From the NCBI GenBank assembly GCA_003279535.1, contig QCHO01000009.1, positions 1 through 40,904 of the forward strand: a stretch of DNA of 40,904 nt, read 5' to 3'. This DNA comes from Prochlorococcus sp. AG-402-C22. GTDB lineage: Bacteria > Cyanobacteriota > Cyanobacteriia > PCC-6307 > Cyanobiaceae. Of the stretch, positions 1 through 7,791 are shown piece after piece. The notes beneath the pieces are model-generated. The model did not search any database. It was not told where the DNA came from and saw nothing but the letters and a program-made list of their open reading frames with translations. The position numbers and the translations under genes were made by a program. Within the stretch, counting starts at the first letter, position 1, and the number at the start of each line of letters is the position of its first letter.

Positions 1-23
1 TCTATTAGAATGATTTATCGTAA

Positions 24-95
<72 letters not shown>

Positions 96-110
96 TTTAT
101 TATTTTTCTA

Positions 111-452
111 ATGACTGAGATCGTCAATCTTTCAATCAGTCAAAGCGCTGCTTCAGAACTATCTAGGCAAGCTTCTTTTGGAGGTTCTCCAGGAGAAATG
201 TCGATTGATTTGGTGGAGGATAAAAATTGTTCCGAAGGATGGATGCATATTAAATTAAGGCCAGGTACATGTAATGGATCCCCTATTTCAAGAACTGAAG
301 GAGTAACTTTATACGCGGATGTAAAAAAGTTTAATTTACTGAAAGATTTAAAATTAGATTATTACGGTGATTTGAGCGGTGGTGGATTTCTTATTTCAAC
401 ACCAAAAAATGCAAAACGTTGTTCATGTGGTTCTGGCTTCAAACTTTTGTAG
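111..452 (+). CDS. A-type iron-sulfur carrier (IscA/HesB-like), atypical
   Basis: A 113-residue protein of the HesB/IscA/SufA family, whose members bind and hand on Fe-S clusters. The C-terminal signature NAKRCSCGSGF (about 100-110) gives the Cys-x-Cys pair C104/C106, and Cys54 in GTCNG stands where IscA has its first ligand cysteine (usually GGCSG). The segment after Cys54 is short, so the Cys54-Cys104 spacing is 50, against about 64 in classical IscA as I recall it. The frame runs open into the tRNA gene, so I chose the ATG at 111, just past the tRNA. No strong Shine-Dalgarno precedes it. It may be a specialised Fe-S carrier rather than the general one; family call fairly sure, role inferred. 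Confidence 0.8.
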   Translation: MTEIVNLSISQSAASELSRQASFGGSPGEMSIDLVEDKNCSEGWMHIKLRPGTCNGSPISRTEGVTLYADVKKFNLLKDLKLDYYGDLSGGGFLISTPKNAKRCSCGSGFKLL

Positions 453-548
453 AATAGATGTGTCTTTTTTGCAAACAAATATTATTTTCATTAATTGGCT
501 GCTCTCAAGATAAAATAAACAAAAAGTTTATTGAAATAAAATTTGCAC

Positions 549-3305
549 ATGACAGAGATGAATGATCAATTATCTTTAGAGAATTATTCACCTTTTGAAG
601 TAGAGAAAAAGTGGCAAGAAAAATGGGAAAGTCTAAAGGCGTTTAGCCCTAAACCTGAGGATGATGGGGAGCCTTTTTGTGTTGTGATTCCGCCACCAAA
701 TGTAACTGGATCTTTGCATATGGGGCATGCATTTAATACGGCTTTGATAGATGTTGTTGTACGTTTTCAAAGACTTTTAGGAAAGAATGTTTTGTGTTTA
801 CCAGGAACTGATCATGCTTCAATAGCTGTTCAAACTATTCTCGAAAAACAATTAAAAAGTGAAGGCAAAACAAGCGAGGATATTGGAAGAGATGAATTTC
901 TTAAAAGAGCATGGAACTGGAAAGAACAAAGTGGTGGAAGAATTGTTTCTCAATTAAAAAGGATAGGATATTCAGTTGACTGGACTAGAGAAAGATTCAC
1001 TCTTGATCAAAAATTAAATGAAGCAGTTATTGAGGCTTTTAATATTCTCTATAAAAAGAATTTAATTTATAGAGGCGAATATTTGGTTAATTGGTGCCCT
1101 GAATCTCAATCTGCCGTAAGTGATCTTGAAGTTGAAATGCAAGAAGTAAATGGTCATTTATGGCATTTTAAATACCCTATAATTTCTGCAAGTGGTGAAC
1201 AGTTAGATAAGTATTTAGAAGTTGCAACAACAAGACCAGAAACTCTTTTGGGTGATACTGCTGTGGCAGTTAATCCTGATGATGATAGATATAAAGAATT
1301 TATTGGTGTCAAAGTAAAAGTCCCTTTCGTTGATAGAGAAATACCTATTATCGCTGATTCACATGTTGATAAAGATTTTGGTACAGGTTGTGTGAAGGTT
1401 ACTCCAGCACATGATCCAAATGATTTTGAAATAGGAAAAAGGCATAATTTAAAACAGATTAATGTAATGAACAAAGATGGAACTTTAAATATTAATGCAG
1501 GTATTTTTCAGAATTTAGATAGATATGAGGCTAGAAAGAAAATTATCAAAGAATTGGATAACTTAGGCCTTTTGACAAAGATAGAGGATTATAAACATAC
1601 TGTTCCTTTTTCTGATAGAGGTAAAGTGCCAATTGAACCTTTATTGTCAACACAATGGTTTTTGAAAATGGATGATATATCACAAGGATGTCTTAATGAA
1701 ATTGATTCTAAAAAACCATCGTTTATTCCTCCACGCTGGGAGAAAGTTTATAAGGATTGGTTAGAGAATATTAATGATTGGTGTATCAGTCGGCAATTGT
1801 GGTGGGGGCACCAAATACCAGCATGGTATGTTTTAGATGACTCTCAAGACTCAATAGAACAAAATACTCCATATATAGTTGCAAGAAATAAAGAAGATGC
1901 CTTAATCGAAGCTAATAAAAAATTTGGATTAAATATTAAATTGGTTCGTGATAAAGATGTTTTGGATACATGGTTTTCAAGTGGTTTATGGCCATTCTCA
2001 ACTCTTGGTTGGCCAAATACAAATGATCCGGATTTTAAAAAATGGTATCCAAATAATGTTCTTGTTACTGGTTTCGATATTATTTTCTTCTGGGTGGCCA
2101 GAATGACAATGATGGGGAATACTTTTACCAATAATATTCCTTTTAAGGATGTTTATATTCATGGTCTAGTTAGAGATGAAAACAATAAAAAAATGAGTAA
2201 AAGTTCAGGTAATGGTATTGATCCAATACTATTAATTGATAAATATGGTTCTGATGCTCTACGATTTGCTTTAATTCGAGAAGTTGCAGGCGCTGGACAA
2301 GATATCCGGCTTGATTTTGATAGGAAAAAAGATACATCTTCAACTGTTGAAGCCTCAAGAAACTTTGCGAATAAATTATGGAATGCAACTAAATTTGTTT
2401 TAATTAATAAAACTTCTAACAATAATTATTCGCTTAATGAGAGTGATGAAACTTCTTTAGAGTTATGTGATAAGTGGATTTTATCGAAATTGAATCAGGT
2501 AAATATAAAAGTCGCTGCTTTGTTGAAAGAATATAAATTGGGAGAATCTGCGAAACTTCTATATGAATTTGCATGGAATGATTTTTGTGACTGGTATGTA
2601 GAATTTGCTAAACAAAGGTTTAATAATAAAGAGACTAAAAATAGACAAATATCTGAAAAAGTTTTAATAAAAGTGCTCAATGATATTTTGGTAATGATTC
2701 ATCCTTTTATGCCGCACATTACTGAGGAACTTTGGCATGTACTGCAACTGAAACCAGATAATGCATTATTAGCTCTTCAAAAATGGCCAATTCACGAAAA
2801 TAAATTCGTTGATAATAAGCTTGATAATTCTTTTCAGCAACTCTTTGAAATTATTAGGCTGATTAGAAATTTGAGAGCTGAATTAGGTCTTAAGCCATCA
2901 GAAAAAGGTCCTGTATATTTAATTTCAGACAATGATGAATTGATTGATTTTTTAAAAACTTTAGTTGACGATATTAAAACTTTAACTAAATCTTCTGAAG
3001 TATTTATTTTTAAAACTAATGCTGTTGATAAAAAAGAGTTTGCTAAATCTTTTTCTGGGATAATTAGTGATTTAGAGGTTTACTTACCTTTTCAGGATTT
3101 TGTAAATATAGATGCATTAAAGGAAAGGTTAACCAAGGATTTAAAAAAGGTGACTATTGAATTAGACAATTTAAATAAGAGATTATCTAATAAAAATTTC
3201 GTTGATAAGGCTCCAAAAGATATTGTTGATGAATGCAGATTTAAATTAAATGAGGGTTCGGTGCAAAAGGATAGAATTACTAAAAAACTCGAACTATTGA
3301 ATTGA
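549..3305 (+). CDS. valS: Valyl-tRNA synthetase
   Basis: Class I aminoacyl-tRNA synthetase that charges tRNA-Val in the cytoplasm. It is 918 residues from the ATG at 549; an in-frame TTG lies two codons upstream at 543. The HIGH-type motif appears as PPNVTGSLHMGH (about 49-60). The KMSKS loop appears as KKMSKSSGNGIDP in the second half, after an editing domain containing the typical ATTRPETLLGDTAVAV region. The C-terminal 60 residues are Lys/Glu-rich and coiled-coil-like, as in the ValRS tRNA-binding arm. The gene sits about 450 bases downstream of a tRNA-Val gene. The next gene starts 2 bases after its stop, suggesting co-transcription. Length is normal for bacterial ValRS. Confidence 0.98.
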   Translation: MTEMNDQLSLENYSPFEVEKKWQEKWESLKAFSPKPEDDGEPFCVVIPPPNVTGSLHMGHAFNTALIDVVVRFQRLLGKNVLCLPGTDHASIAVQTILEKQLKSEGKTSEDIGRDEFLKRAWNWKEQSGGRIVSQLKRIGYSVDWTRERFTLDQKLNEAVIEAFNILYKKNLIYRGEYLVNWCPESQSAVSDLEVEMQEVNGHLWHFKYPIISASGEQLDKYLEVATTRPETLLGDTAVAVNPDDDRYKEFIGVKVKVPFVDREIPIIADSHVDKDFGTGCVKVTPAHDPNDFEIGKRHNLKQINVMNKDGTLNINAGIFQNLDRYEARKKIIKELDNLGLLTKIEDYKHTVPFSDRGKVPIEPLLSTQWFLKMDDISQGCLNEIDSKKPSFIPPRWEKVYKDWLENINDWCISRQLWWGHQIPAWYVLDDSQDSIEQNTPYIVARNKEDALIEANKKFGLNIKLVRDKDVLDTWFSSGLWPFSTLGWPNTNDPDFKKWYPNNVLVTGFDIIFFWVARMTMMGNTFTNNIPFKDVYIHGLVRDENNKKMSKSSGNGIDPILLIDKYGSDALRFALIREVAGAGQDIRLDFDRKKDTSSTVEASRNFANKLWNATKFVLINKTSNNNYSLNESDETSLELCDKWILSKLNQVNIKVAALLKEYKLGESAKLLYEFAWNDFCDWYVEFAKQRFNNKETKNRQISEKVLIKVLNDILVMIHPFMPHITEELWHVLQLKPDNALLALQKWPIHENKFVDNKLDNSFQQLFEIIRLIRNLRAELGLKPSEKGPVYLISDNDELIDFLKTLVDDIKTLTKSSEVFIFKTNAVDKKEFAKSFSGIISDLEVYLPFQDFVNIDALKERLTKDLKKVTIELDNLNKRLSNKNFVDKAPKDIVDECRFKLNEGSVQKDRITKKLELLN

Positions 3306-3307
3306 GA

Positions 3308-3919
3308 ATGAATATATTCCTAGAAAATATTTATAATTTGTCTTTTTTTTTTAATACTGGAATTGGCATCTTATCGTTTGTTTGTATTTATATTTTAATT
3401 GTTTTATTAATACTTCCAGCTTCTTGGTTATCTTTATTATCAGGTTTTTTATATGGCTCATATTTAGGATCAATTATCGTTTTCATTTCCGCTTCCATTG
3501 GGGCATCAGTTGCATTTTATTTATCAAAAACTTTTTTTGCAAAAAAGCTAAAAAACCTTTTTAGCCGTTATCCAAAATTAAGTGTTATGGAGAAAGTAGT
3601 AGAAAAAGGCGGACTAAAATTAATTTTTTTAGCGAGATTATCTCCGATATTTCCCTTCAGTATTCTAAATTATTTTTATGGTTTGAATAATATTAAATTT
3701 AGAGATTTCTCTCTTGGCCTTCTTGGAATTATTCCAGGAACTTTTCTTTATTGCTCAATAGGTAGTTTGGCAAAAAGTCTCCAGGAGTTAAAAAATGTGC
3801 AATCACCAAATAATTTGTATATGACTATCATCGGAGTTGTTTCAACTTTTTTGGTTGTATATTTCTTAGCTAAATACTCCAGAGAATATTTTGAAAACTC
3901 TGAAGAATTTAATCTTTAA
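3308..3919 (+). CDS. TVP38/TMEM64 (DedA-like, SNARE-associated) membrane protein
   Basis: About 203 residues and very hydrophobic, with several predicted membrane segments (about 16-40, 45-70, 110-135, 150-165 and a C-terminal helix). The central FLARLSPIFPFSILNYFYG segment followed by a GIIPGTFLYCSIG loop is typical of the TVP38/VTT (DedA-like) superfamily. Members are polytopic inner-membrane proteins, several linked to lipid scrambling or transport. The specific substrate here cannot be told from sequence. I use the ATG at 3308; an in-frame TTG at 3302 would overlap the valS stop. It probably forms a transcription unit with valS. Its 3' end overlaps a small antisense ORF. Confidence 0.8.
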   Translation: MNIFLENIYNLSFFFNTGIGILSFVCIYILIVLLILPASWLSLLSGFLYGSYLGSIIVFISASIGASVAFYLSKTFFAKKLKNLFSRYPKLSVMEKVVEKGGLKLIFLARLSPIFPFSILNYFYGLNNIKFRDFSLGLLGIIPGTFLYCSIGSLAKSLQELKNVQSPNNLYMTIIGVVSTFLVVYFLAKYSREYFENSEEFNL

Positions 3920-4061
3920 TATTCCAATCTCTAATAGATGCAATTAAGATAAACCAAAATAGCCTAAATTTACCTAACAAAGTTTTATTGGCTTCTAATT
4001 CGATATATTTTGCCTGTCCACAAGGTGTTTTTATGTAGTTGAAAACTGTTTTCTTCGTCAT
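3909..4061 (-). CDS. Small hypothetical protein (50 residues)
   Basis: I read this frame by hand: ATG at 4061, then MTKKTVFNYIKTPCGQAKYI, continuing through a Leu/Glu/Lys segment and an aromatic stretch FRLFWFILIASI (about 33-44), and ending at a TAA at 3909-3911. The amino-acid mix looks protein-like and a GAGAG sits a few bases upstream of the ATG. A TATAAA (minus-strand reading of 4091-4096) lies about 30 bases upstream, suitable for a -10 box. The 3' end overlaps the convergent membrane-protein gene by 11 bases. I do not recognise the family. It is compatible with the many tiny lineage-specific proteins of picocyanobacteria, but it could be a chance ORF. Confidence 0.5.
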   Translation of the reverse strand: MTKKTVFNYIKTPCGQAKYIELEANKTLLGKFRLFWFILIASIRDWNIKD

Positions 4062-4169
4062 AAGTCTCTCAAAAGTCTTGATAATTACATTTTATAGCCA
4101 ATATTTTAAGTTTTTTTATTTAAAAACCACATTTATCATTGACTACTTTGTTGAATAATTTTTTAAAAT

Positions 4170-5498
4170 TTAAACTTTTTCTCCAGCTTTAAATCCTCTA
4201 AAGCATTTGAATCTAGGAAACCTAAGACTAAAAGCCATAGCATCCTTGGATTTAGTTTTTGCATCAGCTCTGATTTCTACAAGTTGACCAACGAGATGCT
4301 TACGTTTTGACCAATATTCTTCACGTTGGATATCACTAAATCCGCTTCCGCAACTAAGACTGTATTCATACCCATCATCTTTACCCTCTACCAAGATTGC
4401 TCCTAGTCTACCTTTATTGCGGCCTGTCCCTTCCTCTACCGATACAACTTTTAAAGTGACTTCAATGAACGGTTTTGCTTTTAACCAACTATGTGTTCTT
4501 TTACATTCATACATAGCATCAGGATCTTTAATCATTACTCCTTCATATCCACCTTCCACGGCAGATTTATTAAGCTCTACAAATCTTTTCTGTCCATCAA
4601 TGGTGTCTAGATCTACATTCTCCCATTCAAGTGTTCGTATATGTTTTAGAAGCATAGAATGTTTTGCTACCCATTTTTTAACTAATAAACTTCTTGCTGT
4701 TTGTTTGGTGTTCCATCTCCCTTTTTGGAAGTTTTCAAGGGGACATAAGTCAAATAGGTGGAGAACTGCGTCTTTGGTTTGTTTGCCATCTTTTCTATGT
4801 ACCTGTTTCATTAAATCTTGAAAGTTTGCACTCATTACTTCACCATCGAGTACTAAGTCATAAGGTGCTGGGTCTTCTTTTAAGACGTTTTCTATTTCTG
4901 AGATAATATGACCAAAATTATGGAATTGTTTCCCATTACGAGAAAACATTTCTACTTTATTTTGTCTAATAATAGTTAAGACGCGTACGCCATCTAATTT
5001 GATTTCAATTTGCTTTTTTCCTATCATTTTTTTTTCATGATTTGCACTGTCATGAGCTAAAGGACAAGAAAAAATAGGAATAGCATATTTGGGAAATTTC
5101 TTTGCTATCTTATTGATTGTTTTTTCAGATACACCACATCTAAGATCTTTAATTAAAACTCTTCTATAAAATCCATTCCACTCCTCTTTTGTTGCAGATT
5201 CCATAGCTGTAAGGATTGCATCGCGAGCAGCGTGACCAGTAAGTTCTCTTTGAATAAGCTTATTTGCTAATTTTCTAAAATCTTCCCATAAAAAATTTTG
5301 ACTTTTGTCATTCTCTTTCTCAGGAACGATTTTTACACCAAAAGTTACCAATGGATCAAGTGCCATACGGATTCCTTCAAAAAAATCATCTATACCTTCT
5401 TCCATTGCTTCTGAGATGATTTTTTCTTTATCTAATCTACTTGGGTGTAATTCTAATTGATGTATTATTTCTTCTTTAAACAATTCTTTTTGCCTCAC
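4170..5498 (-). CDS. ATP-dependent DNA ligase (T4/T7-phage-like)
   Basis: A 442-residue nucleotidyltransferase-superfamily ligase that seals DNA nicks through a lysyl-AMP intermediate. The motifs are in order: motif I EIKLDGVR with the likely adenylated Lys167; SRNGK (186-190); motif III LDGEV (217-221); motif IV EGVMIK (319-324); motif V WLKAKP (338-343). An OB-fold-like C-terminus contains SCGSGF (382-387). The first about 150 residues resemble an N-terminal DNA-binding region. It is not the NAD-dependent LigA that bacteria use for replication. The start codon is GTG at 5498 with no clear Shine-Dalgarno. It lies 9 bases after a membrane-anchored protein gene. Three 60-base lines I counted hold 30, 23 and 21 G+C, apparently richer than neighbours. 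Confidence 0.93.
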   Translation of the reverse strand: MRQKELFKEEIIHQLELHPSRLDKEKIISEAMEEGIDDFFEGIRMALDPLVTFGVKIVPEKENDKSQNFLWEDFRKLANKLIQRELTGHAARDAILTAMESATKEEWNGFYRRVLIKDLRCGVSEKTINKIAKKFPKYAIPIFSCPLAHDSANHEKKMIGKKQIEIKLDGVRVLTIIRQNKVEMFSRNGKQFHNFGHIISEIENVLKEDPAPYDLVLDGEVMSANFQDLMKQVHRKDGKQTKDAVLHLFDLCPLENFQKGRWNTKQTARSLLVKKWVAKHSMLLKHIRTLEWENVDLDTIDGQKRFVELNKSAVEGGYEGVMIKDPDAMYECKRTHSWLKAKPFIEVTLKVVSVEEGTGRNKGRLGAILVEGKDDGYEYSLSCGSGFSDIQREEYWSKRKHLVGQLVEIRADAKTKSKDAMAFSLRFPRFKCFRGFKAGEKV

Positions 5499-5507
5499 AA
5501 GAAATTA

Positions 5508-5927
5508 TTAATTCACTTTAGCTATTCTGTCTATTTTCCAGTCATTGTCAGTTTTTGCAAAAGTAAAATCTAATGGGAGCTCATCTTGTTTGTCTTCTGA
5601 TTTTAAATTCAAAGTTATAATGATTTGATCTTCTTGAACTCTAGGTCTTCCTGATTTTAAATTTCTGTATTTATTGAGGTTTAAACTAGCTAAAAATTTA
5701 AGAAAGTCTTGGCGTTTAACATGAGTTTTATAAGTTTTTGTAGTCAAACCATAGGCTGCATCAATTCTGCCTGCAGCTATTTGATCAAAAAACTTTCTTA
5801 CTAATGGATTAATTCCTCTGGCGCTTATAACTAATTTTACTGCATTAAAAGTCCAAAAAGAAACTAGTACTGCTCCTCCAACTAATAATGCTTTAATTCC
5901 GATATCTTTAACTAGTGTTGCATCCAT
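5508..5927 (-). CDS. Membrane-anchored hypothetical protein, possible NTF2-like fold
   Basis: 139 residues. One N-terminal hydrophobic helix (about 12-34) is followed by a soluble domain. That domain starts with a helix containing FFDQIAAGRIDAAYGLTT, then alternating short strands, and ends in DFTFAKTDNDWKIDRIAKV. This arrangement resembles small NTF2-like/DUF4864-type domains, in which a helix with an AYxLT-like motif precedes a curved sheet. That is my inference from pattern, not a firm assignment. The gene is 9 bases upstream of the DNA ligase on the same strand, so the two are probably one operon. No catalytic residues are apparent. ATG at 5927. Confidence 0.75.
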   Translation of the reverse strand: MDATLVKDIGIKALLVGGAVLVSFWTFNAVKLVISARGINPLVRKFFDQIAAGRIDAAYGLTTKTYKTHVKRQDFLKFLASLNLNKYRNLKSGRPRVQEDQIIITLNLKSEDKQDELPLDFTFAKTDNDWKIDRIAKVN

Positions 5928-6012
5928 GTTAATTTGAGTTTTTTATTACTTTAAGAAAAGAAATCGTTTTTGATGGCTTTTTTTGTCAAAATAATACTAA
6001 TTTTAATCCATA

Positions 6013-6540
6013 ATGCCTGTAATTCCTCTTTTACCCTTATTTCATAGATTTAATAGCCAATATTTTGAAAATTCTTTAACGGTTAATAATCAACCTTTAG
6101 TCAAAGTTAGATGGAGTGATAATAGATTAAAAACTACTGCTGGTTTTTATAAAAGAAAACGAATTAATGGCCTTGTAGATTCTGAAATTATCTTATCGAA
6201 ACCTATCTTGAGTAAATTATCCACTTGTGAAATAAACAGTACTTTATGTCATGAAATGATTCATGCATGGGTAGATAGGATATTACAGAAAAATGAGATA
6301 CATGGTCCAAATTTTTTAGAAAAAATGCATGAAATTAATGCGAAAGAGAAGAATTTTCAAATTGCTGTAAGGCATTCATTTCCTATAGAGAGGAGAGAAT
6401 TAAAATATATAGGAACTTGTCAAAATTGTGGTGAGAAATTTTTTTATAGGAAAAGAATAAAAAATATTGCCTGTAAAAAATGTTGTTTAAATTTTTTTAA
6501 TGGATCCTGGAATAAAAAGTGTTTAATTTTGTTTGATTAG
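6013..6540 (+). CDS. SprT-like zinc metalloprotease domain protein
   Basis: 175 residues. HEMIH (80-84) is an HExxH zinc-protease motif, and His98 in HGPNF is the expected third ligand, as in SprT/Spartan-like domains. A C-terminal zinc ribbon follows, with C136-x2-C139 and C154-x2-C157. Eukaryotic Spartan cleaves DNA-protein crosslinks; bacterial SprT-like proteins are poorly understood, so the substrate here is unknown. The protein has no signal peptide or membrane segment and should be cytosolic. It is transcribed divergently from the ligase operon across an 85-base gap. ATG at 6013 follows an AT-rich leader without a clear Shine-Dalgarno. Confidence 0.85.
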   Translation: MPVIPLLPLFHRFNSQYFENSLTVNNQPLVKVRWSDNRLKTTAGFYKRKRINGLVDSEIILSKPILSKLSTCEINSTLCHEMIHAWVDRILQKNEIHGPNFLEKMHEINAKEKNFQIAVRHSFPIERRELKYIGTCQNCGEKFFYRKRIKNIACKKCCLNFFNGSWNKKCLILFD

Positions 6541-6624
6541 AAATAATAAGATGTGTTTTTGTTTCTATATTTGGAATTATTTATTTTTTTAATGTAATTT
6601 ATATTTTAAAAAGCATAATAATTT

Positions 6625-7188
6625 ATGGATTCAAGGAGAATTAGAAATCTTAGAAATAGTTTTGATAGAAATATTGTTGATAAACAAGTTGATAAAATTT
6701 TTGAAACTGGAAGACAATTCGTTGATGGAGTATCTGGTGCTAGGCCAGGTAAAAGAAGGAACTCAGATTTTCAAGGAATAACAAGTAAGGGTGTTAAAAA
6801 AGTAGGAAGATGGGTATCTGAAAAAGTGGATTTATTTTTTGATGAAGATAATGATGATTGGAATGATGATAATTTTTACGATGATAATAGCGATATTAAG
6901 ACATTTACTAGAGAATCAAATTCTTATGAATCTAATAAACCTTATTCCAAACGACCTTTAGAAGCAATATCTTTAAGGCAACCAAAAAATTTACAGACAA
7001 CCGAGCAAAAAAAATTACCTTATTGGAAAGAGAGTAAAGACGAAGATTGGCCAGATGAAATGGATTTCAAAGTTGAAAGATGGCAAAGAGATTCAGAAAA
7101 AGAGAATAATTCATCAAGAGATCAATTAAACCAACAAGGTCAATCAAAATCAAGAAATCTTCCTAGATCAAGAAGAAGAAGAGTATAG
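6625..7188 (+). CDS. Hypothetical acidic, low-complexity protein
   Basis: 187 residues that I cannot assign to a named family. The N-terminal 70 residues are basic and probably helical, with a VKKVGRWVSEKVDLFF segment (about 57-72). Then comes an Asp/Asn-rich stretch (about 73-90), a Ser/Lys/Gln-rich disordered middle, two Trp-centred acidic motifs (LPYWKES and EDWPDEMDF), and an Arg-rich tail ending SRRRRV. There is no signal peptide or membrane segment. It lies 84 bases after the SprT-like gene on the same strand. Its last 21 bases overlap the end of the convergent chorismate lyase gene. Composition suggests a scaffold or nucleic-acid-associated role, but that is only a guess. Confidence 0.7.
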   Translation: MDSRRIRNLRNSFDRNIVDKQVDKIFETGRQFVDGVSGARPGKRRNSDFQGITSKGVKKVGRWVSEKVDLFFDEDNDDWNDDNFYDDNSDIKTFTRESNSYESNKPYSKRPLEAISLRQPKNLQTTEQKKLPYWKESKDEDWPDEMDFKVERWQRDSEKENNSSRDQLNQQGQSKSRNLPRSRRRRV

Positions 7189-7710
7189 TTTCGTAAATTC
7201 TTTAATGCCTGAATAACCTAATAAACTTTCTAAATGTGGATTGAAAACCTCTCTAATAATTGTTAGGGGCTTTTTGTCACGAAAAAATCTATAATTTCTT
7301 GACCAGAATGGACCTTTAACACAAAATTGATCTTCTAACCATTTTGAATTTACAAGTGAAATTCGATCAACTTCTCTAAACAATTCTGATCTGTCTTGCG
7401 TCAAATTTTTCCAAATTGGTTCTTCTTTAGCTTTTAAATTGTCACTCACTTGATCTGCATTCCACCAACTTTCAGCCCATGCTAAGTTTTTATTATTGTT
7501 TTTAATCCATACTTGTCTTCTAATTAAAGGGCCGTTTAACTGATTCAATTCTTTAGGACCCTCTCGACTGCAAAGAGGATCTAGTTGCATTGAAATTAAT
7601 TTAATTTTTGTTTCTTGATTAGTTAAAAGTTGTAGATGTCTAGTTGGACTTCCATCCCCAAGCAGCATTAATTTCCATGGACCAGATATTTTTGGAAGTG
7701 AATTTTTCAC
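7168..7710 (-). CDS. Chorismate--pyruvate lyase (cyanobacterial UbiC/DUF98 type)
   Basis: 180 residues from the GTG at 7710. It converts chorismate to 4-hydroxybenzoate plus pyruvate, the entry step of plastoquinone head-group synthesis in cyanobacteria. The family signature LMLLGDGSPTRHLQLLT lies near the N-terminus. Other marks are LIRRQVWI (candidate substrate-binding Arg), RDKKPLTIIREVF with the conserved Glu, and the terminal helix. The reading frame stays open upstream of the GTG back to the stop codon of mnmG (7792-7794). Those codons encode plausible protein (LFNSPKIIWEEKASTFLV), so the true start may be a CTG at 7773 or another non-standard codon. It is likely co-transcribed with mnmG, and its 3' end overlaps a convergent gene. 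Confidence 0.85.
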   Translation of the reverse strand: MKNSLPKISGPWKLMLLGDGSPTRHLQLLTNQETKIKLISMQLDPLCSREGPKELNQLNGPLIRRQVWIKNNNKNLAWAESWWNADQVSDNLKAKEEPIWKNLTQDRSELFREVDRISLVNSKWLEDQFCVKGPFWSRNYRFFRDKKPLTIIREVFNPHLESLLGYSGIKEFTKLYSSSS

Positions 7711-7791
7711 TAAAAAAGTAGAGGCTTTTTCTTCCCATATTATTTTTGGCGAGTTAAAAAGTTTATTATTCAGTGCTATAAAAGATTGCTT

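Noticed and set aside
1154..1474. Long antisense frames within valS and other genes
   Set aside because: They lie fully inside strongly supported genes in another frame and show no recognisable protein features.
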